IMG/VR virus record: IMGVR_UViG_3300044993_000228
Coordinates: 1 to 35,725 of that record
Strand: one strand, 5' to 3'
Length of the DNA: 35,725 nt
Origin: a virus
Part shown: positions 6,269-14,384 of the stretch, piece after piece
Numbering within the stretch: the first letter of the stretch is position 1
Layout: every line of letters begins with the position of its first letter
Notes under the pieces: model-generated
What the model was told of the DNA's origin: nothing
Databases searched by the model: none
Seen by the model: only the letters and a program-made list of their open reading frames with translations
Made by a program: the position numbers and the translations under genes

Positions 6269-7140
6269 AGCGGCGGTAATCCCACGAGTTGAGCGTACCC
6301 GTTTGGTTCGATCGGGTACCTGAGGCGCGGCCGGAACGCGGGCGGAAGTTCCGGCGAGTCCGGATCAGGGATCGCGTCGATCGAATAGAACGGCGGGGCG
6401 ACATAGATTTGGCCCGCGCCCGGGTCGGTGAGCAGGCCGTCAATGCGGGGCGGGAACACCACGTTCGCATCGCTGGTGAGCGAATCGTTCCAGAGAATGC
6501 CCGATTCGCCGATCCAGTTGTAGTTCACGATCCACACGCCCGGCTTGGCCTCAAAGTATTCACCGGCCTCGAACCGGTACGCTCCGCCGTTGATGACGTG
6601 CACGCGGTTGTTCTGCGCGCGCATCGCCTGCACGGCCGCGCCGATCGCGCCGCCGATGTTCACCTGCATCGTGATGCGCTGGACCGTGTGCAGCACGTCC
6701 ACGGTCTCGATCGCCCACAGGTCCTGATCCACGGGCACGAACGACACGTTCGCGCCCGTGTACGACGGAACTGTGTGCCTGACGCGCCGCGCGTACGGCA
6801 TCGGCGTCGCCTCGGTCTGGAACGAACCAGACCGCGCGAACCACTCTCGATCAAAGATCGCCGTTGACGACCCGTACACAACCGAATAGACCACGTTGTT
6901 GTTCACGCGCTGCGCCGAGCACGTGAGCAGGCGGAGCGACGGAAAGTTCGGGTGCGCGGAACCCGGGACCGGCAACGGCTCGACCTCACCGGCCATGCCG
7001 CCCTGATAGAGGCTTGGCGCGGCGACAACGGCGGACGGTTCGGCCGGTCCAAACACCACGTACCGCTCGGTGACCGACGTGACGCCGAGGCCGTTGGCCT
7101 CCGCGCTGAGCGAGTCGCCGTCTTTCAGCCAATCGCTCAT
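6265..7140 (-). CDS. Tail protein downstream of tape measure
   Basis: 291 residues, first gene after the tape measure in transcription order, where a distal tail or hub protein is expected. Contains predominantly beta sequence with aromatic-rich turns (WIVNYNWIGESGILWND) and a Pro-rich C-terminus (ELPPAFRPRLRYPIEPNG). A short Ala-rich helix (GAIGAAVQAMRAQ) lies near residue 180. No enzyme motif. Overlaps neighbours by four bases at each end. Role inferred from position. Confidence 0.6.
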   Translation of the reverse strand: MSDWLKDGDSLSAEANGLGVTSVTERYVVFGPAEPSAVVAAPSLYQGGMAGEVEPLPVPGSAHPNFPSLRLLTCSAQRVNNNVVYSVVYGSSTAIFDREWFARSGSFQTEATPMPYARRVRHTVPSYTGANVSFVPVDQDLWAIETVDVLHTVQRITMQVNIGGAIGAAVQAMRAQNNRVHVINGGAYRFEAGEYFEAKPGVWIVNYNWIGESGILWNDSLTSDANVVFPPRIDGLLTDPGAGQIYVAPPFYSIDAIPDPDSPELPPAFRPRLRYPIEPNGYAQLVGLPPL

Positions 7141-8279
7141 CTCCGCCCACCCCCGATCGCAAGTCTGGTCTCGACGATGCCCCTGATGAGCGTCACGTCC
7201 GAAGCGGTCTCGGTGAGCCGCCGCGCCGCGTCGGACATGGCGCGGGCCGCGCTCTCGATCGAAGACGCGATCTGCTCCTGCCGCCTCGCCGCGTCGGCCG
7301 CCAGCGACTGCTCGAAACGGGCGCGCTCTTCTGCGGCGCGGCGTTCGGCGTCCGCCCTCTGCCTGGCCTCGCGCTCGGCGTCCTCGCGCCGACGCCTGCT
7401 CGATTCCTCGTCGATGGACATGATCCTCCGGTTGAACTCGTCCGCGACCGCACCGTAGAGCGAGAGCAGCGCGTCGCGCTCGCGCTTCGTCCTCGCCGAG
7501 TTCAACTGCGCCTGCAGTTCGTCGAGGCGACGGACCGTCTCGATTTCCAGACGCTCACGCTCCGACAGGCCGCGCTCGCGGATCGCTCGCGCCTCGGACT
7601 CGATGCGCTCCACGTTGCGGGTGCGGAGTTCGAGTTCCTGCTGCGCGGCCTGCTCCTGCAATCGCCTGATCGCCTCCGCCTCCTGTTTCCTGATCGATTC
7701 GACGCGCGCCGCGGCGACGGCCGCCTGACGCTCGAACGCCTCGTTCGCGCCGGTAACGGCCTTCTGCACGTCGCCGAAAAAATCGAACAGGCCGCCGCCC
7801 GCGCCCTTGAACGCGAGCATCTCGCGGAGTTTCTCGGCCTCCTGCTGGATCGCCGCGACCTCTTTCGCCGTGGCCGCTCTGATGGAAGCGATGGTCTTCT
7901 CGACTTCGTCGCCCTGGTCGGACCCGATCTTCCGCAGCCGCTCGAAACTCTCCGAACCCACGCGCTGGATCGCCGCGCCGGCCTCCTCGGCCGTCTGCTG
8001 GACGCGGAGGAACGAATCCGCGAGCGACTGCACAGTACCGATCAGGCCGAGCAGCCCGAACCCACCGAGCGCGGCGCGCGCGAACCGCGTCATCGATTGC
8101 AACGCACGCGCCGACGACTGCTCAACGCGGTCCTGCGCGGCGGACATCTGCTCGCCCGAGCGAGAAACCGCCTGCGCCGTCTGCTGAACCTCCACGCGGA
8201 CGCGGCGCGACTCCTCCACGACCTGCTGACCGGTCGCGGTAAACGTGATCGAAATACCCGGTCCGCTGATCTGACTCAA
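7137..8279 (-). CDS. Putative tape measure protein (short)
   Basis: 380 residues, overwhelmingly helical and coiled-coil. A single hydrophobic segment near residues 70-88 (AALGGFGLLGLIGTVQSLA) is typical of tape measures. Long charged heptad stretches follow (RREDAEREARQRADAERR, EAIRRLQEQAAQQELELR). It lies between the tail tube gene and distal tail genes, the canonical place. It is short for the family: at about 1.5 angstroms per residue it would set a tail near 57 nm. No overlapping chaperone pair with a slippery site is seen upstream. A different coiled-coil tail protein remains possible. Confidence 0.7.
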   Translation of the reverse strand: MSQISGPGISITFTATGQQVVEESRRVRVEVQQTAQAVSRSGEQMSAAQDRVEQSSARALQSMTRFARAALGGFGLLGLIGTVQSLADSFLRVQQTAEEAGAAIQRVGSESFERLRKIGSDQGDEVEKTIASIRAATAKEVAAIQQEAEKLREMLAFKGAGGGLFDFFGDVQKAVTGANEAFERQAAVAAARVESIRKQEAEAIRRLQEQAAQQELELRTRNVERIESEARAIRERGLSERERLEIETVRRLDELQAQLNSARTKRERDALLSLYGAVADEFNRRIMSIDEESSRRRREDAEREARQRADAERRAAEERARFEQSLAADAARRQEQIASSIESAARAMSDAARRLTETASDVTLIRGIVETRLAIGGGRR

Positions 8280-8291
8280 GCCGCCCTCCGC

Positions 8292-9185
8292 TCAGAACCA
8301 CGTGACCGACGCCGGGTCAACAACCGCGCCCTTCGTGAATCCGCCCGTCAGCCGTCCGTGACTCGACCAGTCAAACGAAAGGTCAACGCCGATCACGTTC
8401 GGGTTCTCGATCTGAACATCGGCCGGTGTGTTGCGCGGCAACATATACGTCGCCTGCCAGTAGGCCGACGCAGACGTGTAGAGCCGCAGCGCGCCGACCG
8501 ATCCGACGGTCAGCCCGGCGTCGGCCAGCACGTCGGGATCGGCCTCGTGCACGCTCACCGACGCCGACGCCGAATACAGACCGGCGATGCGCTTGATCAC
8601 GCCGCCGGTGCCGGAGTTCGAGAACGCGGTCGGTGTGTTCGTCAACGTCAACGACCACCGCCGCACGCTCGGGATATCCGAGTACGAACCGAGCGCGCCG
8701 CCGGTAACGACGGCCCACGCGGCCTTGCATCCGATCGACGAAAACACGTTCGGCGTTCCCGTGTTGGTCAAACTGGTCGGCGTGTCCGAATACGTCAGCG
8801 CGTTGTTGTCGGCCGTCAGCGTGGCGGTGGAAGAACCGATCGACGCGAACTCCGACGAACCACCGATGATCCCGCCGTTCTCGATGTCAACCTCGATCGT
8901 CGTGGACGTGACGATCACGCCGCCGCGGTACTCGCCGCTCGGGTTCTGCCCGTAGAAAACGTACGTGTTCCCCGGCCGCGCAAAGCCGAGCGGAGAGACG
9001 TTGTAATACTGGAACCGGCCCGTGAAGTCGCGCACGCCAGGGATCACGAACGTCCCGCCAGAACTGTCCGATGCCGCGCCGGAGACGTTCGCCGTTGACG
9101 GGTCGATCTGCCAGTTGCGAATCGTCGCCGCGGCGGACGTGCCGTTGAAACTCAAGAGCCCGCTCAAGCCTGATCGCCATGCCAT
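8292..9185 (-). CDS. Major tail tube protein candidate
   Basis: 297 residues starting MAWRSGLSGLLSFNG, an opening of the kind seen in phage tail tube and related proteins. Two internally similar halves are visible: IRNWQIDPSTANVSGAAS followed by FTGRFQYYNV, and VRRWSLTLTNTPTAF followed by LYSASASVSV, each a W-containing strand, a Ser/Thr loop and a further strand. Tandem tube-like domains occur in tube proteins of some siphoviruses. It precedes the tape measure gene in transcription. No enzymatic motif. Alternative: a tail protein with added immunoglobulin-like domains. Confidence 0.6.
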   Translation of the reverse strand: MAWRSGLSGLLSFNGTSAAATIRNWQIDPSTANVSGAASDSSGGTFVIPGVRDFTGRFQYYNVSPLGFARPGNTYVFYGQNPSGEYRGGVIVTSTTIEVDIENGGIIGGSSEFASIGSSTATLTADNNALTYSDTPTSLTNTGTPNVFSSIGCKAAWAVVTGGALGSYSDIPSVRRWSLTLTNTPTAFSNSGTGGVIKRIAGLYSASASVSVHEADPDVLADAGLTVGSVGALRLYTSASAYWQATYMLPRNTPADVQIENPNVIGVDLSFDWSSHGRLTGGFTKGAVVDPASVTWF

Positions 9186-9194
9186 GACTCGCTC

Positions 9195-9668
9195 CTATAC
9201 CCGCACGCCGATCGCCGCGACGCGCACCGACGCCGCAACCGACGCGCTGAGATTCGTGATCTGAAGAATGCTGTTCGGAACACTCGTATCCCAACCGTCG
9301 GCCGTCGGGTTGACGAACACGACCGCGCCGCGCGGCGGCAGCGCGGTCTGGCAACCCGCGATAACGGAGAACGATCCGCCGATCTGCACCGACGCGCCGC
9401 CGACCTGCGAATCGTTGCGGACATAGAGACCTTTGACCGACAGGAACTCCGACGGAGGCGTCGCGTCCATCCAGTCGTTGAAGTCGATGTTCTTTGTGCC
9501 GGACGCGGCGATCGTGTACGCGCCGATGCACGACCAATCGGCCTGCGCATCGCCAACGCCGAAATAGAACTCGCACAGAGACTGCTCGTCAACGAGGTAT
9601 GAAGCCGCGCCTTCACGCAGCACGGACGAAAAAGTCAGTACCAGCCGCGCGGTCAGTTGCACGCTCAT
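9195..9668 (-). CDS. Tail or neck structural hypothetical protein
   Basis: 157 residues from ATG 9668, which overlaps the upstream stop (ATGA, 9665-9668). Longer upstream starts would read back through the neighbouring gene and are rejected. All-beta, Gly/Ser-rich sequence (LCEFYFGVGDAQADW, LYVRNDSQVGGASVQIGG, ILQITNLSASVAASV) ending in a strand. It lies between the tail-completion gene and the tail tube gene, so a second tube-associated or decoration protein is likely. Not recognised. Confidence 0.65.
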   Translation of the reverse strand: MSVQLTARLVLTFSSVLREGAASYLVDEQSLCEFYFGVGDAQADWSCIGAYTIAASGTKNIDFNDWMDATPPSEFLSVKGLYVRNDSQVGGASVQIGGSFSVIAGCQTALPPRGAVVFVNPTADGWDTSVPNSILQITNLSASVAASVRVAAIGVRV

Positions 9669-10165
9669 ACCGGCACCTCCCAGTCTGCGAGCGTGAACCG
9701 CACCTGCACGGTCGCGCGCATGATCCAGCCCGCGTGCCGCGCGCCGCCGTCGTCGTCGTTCCACGGACCTTCATCGATCGACGGGCACACAACATCGACC
9801 ACGCGACCGGGCAGTTGCAGATTCGACCTCTTGGCCATCTGCACGGCTCGCAGGAGCCCCTCCTTGACGCGGTTGTGCCACTCCGACGTGCGCTTGTCGC
9901 CGCTGACTACCACCACGGAGTACGACTGCACCCACACCGTAGCGTCGCTCAAATGCGATTGGCGGGCGAGTCCGGCCGGCGCGAGCCGGAGTTCCGGCAG
10001 GTCCGACGTTGCGGCCGAATCGCGGACCGGTTCGATCAACGGCTGCGTGTAGTCCACCCAGTTGTTCTCGGCGACGGCGGCGGTCAGGCCGAACGACCGC
10101 CGCAGGGCCGCGTGCAGACCGCGCTCGATCGCGGTGAAGATGCCGTCGTTGCCGGAAATCGACAT
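9665..10165 (-). CDS. Tail completion / tail terminator protein candidate
   Basis: 166 residues. N-terminal helix (GIFTAIERGLHAALRRSFG), then alternating strands with VWVQSYSVVVVSGDK and MRATVQVRFTLADW. Size, alpha-beta pattern and position after the gpG-like gene and before the tube genes match the tail terminator family (lambda gpU / HK97 gp10-like folds), which cap the tail tube. The match is by context rather than motif. Confidence 0.55.
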   Translation of the reverse strand: MSISGNDGIFTAIERGLHAALRRSFGLTAAVAENNWVDYTQPLIEPVRDSAATSDLPELRLAPAGLARQSHLSDATVWVQSYSVVVVSGDKRTSEWHNRVKEGLLRAVQMAKRSNLQLPGRVVDVVCPSIDEGPWNDDDGGARHAGWIMRATVQVRFTLADWEVPV

Positions 10166-10774
10166 CTACACGCTCCTCCCGATTTCATCGACAATCTTCC
10201 GCGCAGCGAGCGCGGAATCCGAAGCCATGTTTCGGACCACGCCCGCGCTCGGCTGAACCAGAATCCTCCGCTGCGGCAGTTTTTCCGCTCCCTTATCGTG
10301 CCATCTGGCGATCTGGCCGAGCGTGACGCCCTTGCCCGTCGCGCCGCCCTCGATCCCAAACGTGACCGTGCCAGGCCCGCGGCGTGTCAGGTTGCCGCGC
10401 GCGCCGATCGTCAACGCGCCGAACAACGACCCTGTGTCACGCAGAATCGCGTACGCCGCAGGACTCGCCACAAGCATCCCGCGCCGCGTGTCACGCGCGA
10501 CAAACAAACGGCGCGACCACTGACCACGATCATTCGTAAACACGGAGCCGCGCTTGCCGCGCCGACGCCGCTGCACCGTTGACAGGGCGAGCGGGGCCCA
10601 GTCGCCGCCGCCGCGGCTGTACTGGTTGAATCGCCTGCGCACGAACGCCGAGTATCGATCGGCCCATTGCGTGAACATATCCTCGATCGCGGGATGGCTC
10701 GGGACGCGAACGATCGACGAAAAATCGCCCTCGACCTTGAGCAGCGGTCTGACGTTGACCTCGACGCTCACCAT
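10166..10774 (-). CDS. Mu gpG-like virion morphogenesis / HK97 gp10-like protein
   Basis: 202 residues, strongly basic. Features of the gpG-like class: an early WADRYSAFVRRRFNQYS helix, GGGDWAPLALSTVQRRRRG ('GW.PL...T...R' motif), a later SPAAYAILRDTGSLFGALT segment and a C-terminal GQIARWHDKGA stretch where related proteins have 'ia.~H..G' followed by PQRRILVQPS. These proteins act at the head-tail joint. Overlaps the DUF1320-like gene upstream by seven bases and abuts the completion protein gene. Confidence 0.75.
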   Translation of the reverse strand: MVSVEVNVRPLLKVEGDFSSIVRVPSHPAIEDMFTQWADRYSAFVRRRFNQYSRGGGDWAPLALSTVQRRRRGKRGSVFTNDRGQWSRRLFVARDTRRGMLVASPAAYAILRDTGSLFGALTIGARGNLTRRGPGTVTFGIEGGATGKGVTLGQIARWHDKGAEKLPQRRILVQPSAGVVRNMASDSALAARKIVDEIGRSV

Positions 10775-11199
10775 TGCGGCACCGCCACCGGCCGCGTCGG
10801 CCGACGCTCGTTGTCCTCAAGACCGAGTTCGCGCGTGCCAGCGAGGTGCAGATCCATCTCACGCAGCGCGGCCTGCTCCATGCCGACATACCTGTTCGCC
10901 TCCGCCGTGTCCGAACCGGCCGCCACGCCGCGCGAACGGTACAGCCACACACCAGCCAGAGTCGCCGACCAGTTCACCACAGCGCGCGGGACCGGCGACA
11001 TCGGCAGCGAATAGCGGAAGCCGCGGAAACGGTCGTCGATCACCGAATCTGCGTACGCGATCGCGCGCGCGATCCGCGCCGTGTCCGCCGCGGGCACGCC
11101 CGTTGACGCGCGGCTCGCCGATTCGTTGAGTTGCGACCACACCGCAACGTTCGTCACGCCGAAGACGTCTTCGATGTCGGTCTGAGTCGAGTACGCCAT
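10768..11199 (-). CDS. Mu gp36-like (DUF1320) head-tail connector protein
   Basis: 143 residues from ATG 11199, preceded by AGGAG with good spacing; the longer frame from 11223 lacks a ribosome site and would start inside the capsid-gene terminator. The N-terminus MAYSTQTDIEDVFG matches the typical 'Y.t..di...fG' opening of the gp36-like family, followed by two helical segments (TARIARAIAYADSVIDDRF; PRAVVNWSATLAGVWLY). Family members lie between the major capsid gene and the gpG-like gene, as here, and form part of the connector. Confidence 0.75.
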   Translation of the reverse strand: MAYSTQTDIEDVFGVTNVAVWSQLNESASRASTGVPAADTARIARAIAYADSVIDDRFRGFRYSLPMSPVPRAVVNWSATLAGVWLYRSRGVAAGSDTAEANRYVGMEQAALREMDLHLAGTRELGLEDNERRPTRPVAVPQW

Positions 11200-11211
11200 C
11201 GGTCGCTCCTG

Positions 11212-11247
11212 AAAACAGGCCACGGCCCGTCAACGAGCCGGGGCCTG
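11212..11247 (-). terminator. Rho-independent terminator after the capsid gene
   Basis: On the minus strand CAGGCC (11247-11242), one mismatch, CGGC, a ten-base loop, GCCG, mismatch, GGCCTG (to 11216), then four T residues (11215-11212). It is the only clear hairpin plus T-tract in the structural operon, immediately after the major capsid gene and only 13 bases before the next start codon. Partial termination would raise capsid mRNA relative to connector genes. Confidence 0.75.
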
Positions 11248-11285
11248 CGCAAGAAAAGGGAGGTGCATCTCGCTGTCAAGCCGGA

Positions 11286-12374
11286 TCAGGGCACAACGTC
11301 CGCGATGAACACGACCTCGGGGATGTGAATCGCGGGCACGAAGTTGTCGCCGAAGATCATCGTCGCGCCGTAGGGGTTCATGGTCTGGTACGCGTAAGCA
11401 AACATGCCGTTGGCGATGATCGGGTTGATGTCGTTGAGGTCAGAGTACGCGGCGAACTCGCGGGGAAGAGCCTGCACGCCCTCCTGCAACTCGTACCACG
11501 AGGAATCCACGGCCGGGAACAGCGTGAGCGTGTCGTCGGCGAACGGCGTGACCGTCGTGCCGCTCGCGTTGTCGTAAAAGCCGAAGTAGCCGGGCCACCA
11601 GTTGCGAATGCCGGCGAACCCGTTAGGAATCACGCCCTGCGCGAACGCGGACATGTACACCGGGTTGTTGCGGATCATTGCCTGCGCCTGCGTGTTGTTG
11701 TAGATGTAGTTGAAAATGGTTGCGCTGTAGATCGCATTCTCAATCGGACCGGTGCGGCCCTTGCTGTTGACAAGGGCCTGCTTCTGAATGTTCATCAGGT
11801 TGGTCACGATCGGCGTTGACGCGTTCGCCCACGAGGCCGTGATCAGGCCGTTCAACTGGTTGCGGTTGTTGGCCGGAATGCCAGGATCGATCGTGATCAC
11901 CGCGCCCGACGAGGACGAGAGCGGGTTCCCGTCCGCGTCGTACCAGGCCGCGCCGAGCCCGAAGATCGACGTGATGCACTGCGTGCGAAGGTTCATGCTC
12001 ACCTTCGTCGCTTCGTTCACCTGCCGCGCGACCTCGGCCCTGGCGAACGTCTGCATCGCACCGTTCGACGGGTTGACGAGGTTCATCAACGTATCGGCCT
12101 TGATGTCGAACGAGTTGCTCGAATGCAACAACACGTTCGGACGCCGGTTCATGCCCGACAGCTTGTACGGCCGCGCCGCCGAGCCGCGGTGCGCCGCCCG
12201 CGCCGTCGCGTTCGTGCCCTGACCGACCAGCACGTACCCCGTGTTGGAGCCGACCGGCGTGCCGCGGAGCAGTTCAGGCGGCATGTGCCGCGTCGGCAGC
12301 GCGGCGGCCGCCGTTCCGGTTGCGCCGAGCAACACCTCGGTGCCGAGTACCTCTTGAATCGTGGTTGATGGCAT
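11286..12374 (-). CDS. Major capsid protein
   Basis: 362 residues starting MPSTTIQEVL. Size, position (after protease/scaffold and decoration genes, before connector genes) and sequence character fit a HK97-fold capsid of the gpE-like class; GYFGFYDNASGTTVTPFADD with a following LTLFP resembles the conserved 'Y.g.y.d..g...pfi......p' region of that family near residues 265-290. A helix rich in Ala/Arg at about 105-130 (MQTFARAEVARQVNEATK) could be the spine helix. The gene is followed by a strong terminator and preceded by a well-spaced start. No other gene in the window is a better candidate. Confidence 0.8.
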   Translation of the reverse strand: MPSTTIQEVLGTEVLLGATGTAAAALPTRHMPPELLRGTPVGSNTGYVLVGQGTNATARAAHRGSAARPYKLSGMNRRPNVLLHSSNSFDIKADTLMNLVNPSNGAMQTFARAEVARQVNEATKVSMNLRTQCITSIFGLGAAWYDADGNPLSSSSGAVITIDPGIPANNRNQLNGLITASWANASTPIVTNLMNIQKQALVNSKGRTGPIENAIYSATIFNYIYNNTQAQAMIRNNPVYMSAFAQGVIPNGFAGIRNWWPGYFGFYDNASGTTVTPFADDTLTLFPAVDSSWYELQEGVQALPREFAAYSDLNDINPIIANGMFAYAYQTMNPYGATMIFGDNFVPAIHIPEVVFIADVVP

Positions 12375-12398
12375 GGTCTGCTACTCCGTGTGTGCGCC

Positions 12399-13112
12399 TC
12401 AGAACGGCGAGGTGAACGTGAACCCGTACCCGCCGACACCGCTGTTGAGCAGGCCCTTGAGGTACGCGACCGTCGATGAATCGGCGGGCCAGTCGATGAT
12501 CTTGCTCGGGTCCACCGCGCCGCCGATCAGCGGCCGTGCGAGCGGAACATTGATGTTGTTCCCGTTCTCGTCGGTGACCTTGGTGTAGTCATCATCGTCG
12601 ATCAGGCAGAACGAACCGGCGGTGCGGCCACCGGCGGGAATCGCGATCAACGAATCCGTGACCTTGTTGAGGTTCAGGTCACCGCACGTAATCGTCGTCG
12701 CCGACGCGACGCCGGTGACCGTGATCGCGGTTTCGGCGACCGTGCCTCCGGCCGTCGGAGGACCGATGAACGCCAGCGACAGCGAGCCGCCGGTCACGGC
12801 GATCAAACGACCGATTTCCGTGGCGGTCGCCGCACTCACCGTGATCACGGTGTCGTTGTCCGTGTAGGCGGCGGTGCTCTTGCCGATGATGAACGGACGA
12901 TAGAGGCCGCCGCTGGCCTCCTTGACCATGATCTTGCCCGGCTGCAGCACGTCGGTATAGCCGGTGTTCGTCGCGTCGCGCGACACCGAGCCCTTCACCG
13001 TGACACCGCCGTCGAGGTAGTAGGGAGGCTGGTTGCCGCGCCTGATCTTCCGCGGACCCCAGACCACGTTTCCGCTCGGGTAACCAGGCAGACCTGTGAT
13101 TGAGTTCGACAT
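12399..13112 (-). CDS. Head decoration protein candidate
   Basis: 237 residues, starting MSNSITGLPGYPSG. Beta-rich with repeated Val/Thr strands (TAAYTDNDTVITVSAATATEIGR, split here by a turn; AETAITVTGVASATTITCG) and a 'GTDD'-like acidic loop (CLIDDDDYTKV). It sits between protease/scaffold and major capsid genes, where lambda gpD-type stabilisation proteins lie. The central ITVSAATATEIG region resembles Ig-like or trimeric decoration folds. Role inferred from location and size, which is larger than gpD (about 110 residues). Confidence 0.6.
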   Translation of the reverse strand: MSNSITGLPGYPSGNVVWGPRKIRRGNQPPYYLDGGVTVKGSVSRDATNTGYTDVLQPGKIMVKEASGGLYRPFIIGKSTAAYTDNDTVITVSAATATEIGRLIAVTGGSLSLAFIGPPTAGGTVAETAITVTGVASATTITCGDLNLNKVTDSLIAIPAGGRTAGSFCLIDDDDYTKVTDENGNNINVPLARPLIGGAVDPSKIIDWPADSSTVAYLKGLLNSGVGGYGFTFTSPF

Positions 13113-13130
13113 TGTGCTTTCTCCTGTGGT

Positions 13131-13664
13131 TCAGGCCTGAGCCTTGATCCCGATGGTGGCCATGAGGTCGCGCCCGGCCTTGACCGGGTCGAAGTTGTCA
13201 GGCGTCGCGCGCGACAACGCGACGCCCTGAACACCGGCGCGGCCGCCGAGTTTCGCGGTCTCGTTCAAGCGCAGCGCGTCCAGCACGCCGTTGAAGATTC
13301 CGTCGCCGGTCTGGTCGAGCGAGAGTTTCAGACCGGAGTTGTCCGCGCCGACGAACACGTCGATCAGTTTGTCCTTGACCGCCGCGCTGATGCGCCCGTC
13401 GCGCACCAACTGGTCGAGTTCGAGGCGGCGGTTCTTCGCCGCCAGCGACAGCAGCATCGGGTCCGGCTCCGGCTTGGGCTTGGCGAGCGACGCCTTGATC
13501 CTGACCAGTTCGGACTTCAGCGAGGCCGCGTCGGCGGACGCGGTCTTGCTCATGTTCTTCATCGCCTCGATCGCCTTGACGATCGCGTCAACAAGGGCCG
13601 CTTCGTCCAGCGATTCGACGCCCTCGACCCCGAGCATCGCCGCGATCTTCGTGAGACTTTCCAT
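13131..13664 (-). CDS. Internally initiated scaffold protein (nested in protease)
   Basis: In-frame ATG at 13664 inside the protease gene, with GGAG six bases upstream (13674-13671). The 177-residue product, starting MESLTKIAAMLGVEG, contains exactly the helical, Lys/Glu-rich scaffold domain and no protease motif. Mu (I/Z) and lambda (C/Nu3) both make their scaffold this way from a nested start. Supported by a good ribosome site at the domain boundary; expression not proven. Confidence 0.55.
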   Translation of the reverse strand: MESLTKIAAMLGVEGVESLDEAALVDAIVKAIEAMKNMSKTASADAASLKSELVRIKASLAKPKPEPDPMLLSLAAKNRRLELDQLVRDGRISAAVKDKLIDVFVGADNSGLKLSLDQTGDGIFNGVLDALRLNETAKLGGRAGVQGVALSRATPDNFDPVKAGRDLMATIGIKAQA

Positions 13665-14291
13665 GCTGTTCTCCGTGTTTGCAAGGCTGAGCACCAGCGC
13701 GCGCGACGCCGCGCCGCGCGACGCCGCAAGCGGGACAAAGCCGTTCTGATCGGGCACGACAGGCTCGTTCGTCAGCGCAACGTGCGTGATCACGTGCGAA
13801 TAGACGTTGCCCATGCCGTCCGCGTAGTTTGTGTCAGTACCGATGCTGACCTTCGAGCGCGCGGCCGTGGCGATGCCGTCTTCGCCGATCATCTCGATCA
13901 CGCCGTACAGCGTGTCGCCCTCGCGGAACAGTTCACGCAGATACCCGCGGTTCGCCGTCGCCGATTTCGTGTGCCCGTCGGGAACCGGCACGTCGTTCCC
14001 GGCCTCGATGAACGCCGTGGTGTTCTTCACCAGTTCGTCGATATCCGCGACCGACAACAACACTTCGCGCCCCTGCGCGACGTACCTTCCGGCCCGGATG
14101 AGGTCCTTCACGTACTTCCGACGCGGCGTTTCATCGGCCACGATGCGGGCCGCGACGGCGCGGGCCGGTTCGCCAGCAAACTGCCACGCGAGCGGCGAGC
14201 GCGCATGAGAAACCCCGCCGCGCGCACCCGTGGAGCACGGCGGGGTGTTGGGGGTTGTGAGCCCCGGCAAGGTTGTGGCAGTCCGCTTCAC
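13131..14291 (-). CDS. Mu gpI-like prohead protease fused to scaffold
   Basis: Up to 386 residues. The N-terminal half resembles gpI-like proteases: VADIDELVKNTTAFIEAG, then VPVPDGHT, LYGVIEMIGEDG, the ARSKVSIGTD segment with a candidate nucleophile Ser, and HVALTNEPVVP. The C-terminal half is a coiled, charged scaffold with AAKNRRLELDQLVRDGRIS. This protease-scaffold fusion matures the prohead. Start chosen at GTG 14291 because purine-rich AAGGGAAGGG precedes it; a GTG at 14345 or a later GTG inside VAARIVADE are alternatives. The region before residue 50 is low-complexity and contains two strong hairpins, so the true start may be downstream. Confidence 0.75.
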   Translation of the reverse strand: MKRTATTLPGLTTPNTPPCSTGARGGVSHARSPLAWQFAGEPARAVAARIVADETPRRKYVKDLIRAGRYVAQGREVLLSVADIDELVKNTTAFIEAGNDVPVPDGHTKSATANRGYLRELFREGDTLYGVIEMIGEDGIATAARSKVSIGTDTNYADGMGNVYSHVITHVALTNEPVVPDQNGFVPLAASRGAASRALVLSLANTENSMESLTKIAAMLGVEGVESLDEAALVDAIVKAIEAMKNMSKTASADAASLKSELVRIKASLAKPKPEPDPMLLSLAAKNRRLELDQLVRDGRISAAVKDKLIDVFVGADNSGLKLSLDQTGDGIFNGVLDALRLNETAKLGGRAGVQGVALSRATPDNFDPVKAGRDLMATIGIKAQA

Positions 14292-14317
14292 GCGGTCGGT
14301 CCCTTCCCTTGCCGGGG
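14213..14317 (-). promoter_or_regulatory. Two hairpins around the protease start
   Basis: In mRNA order: CCCCGGCAAGG (14317-14307) pairs with CCTTGCCGGGG (14272-14262), a perfect 11-bp stem whose 34-base loop holds the GTG at 14291. Its ribosome site lies in the 5' arm and loop. Ten to twenty bases on, CCCCGCCG (14245-14238) pairs with CGGCGGGG (14220-14213), loop 17, followed by TTTCTC, which looks like an attenuator. This could limit protease and scaffold expression. Confidence 0.45.
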
Positions 14318-14384
14318 ACCACTGCCAACATCGGAAGTATACCACCGCAGGCTACGTCAAGTAGCCAAAGGTACAAAATGTGAA

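Noticed and set aside
11251-11279. TTGACA just after the capsid stop as a promoter for downstream genes
   Set aside because: The -10 at proper spacing (TTTTCT) is poor and transcription would run straight into the terminator at 11212-11247.
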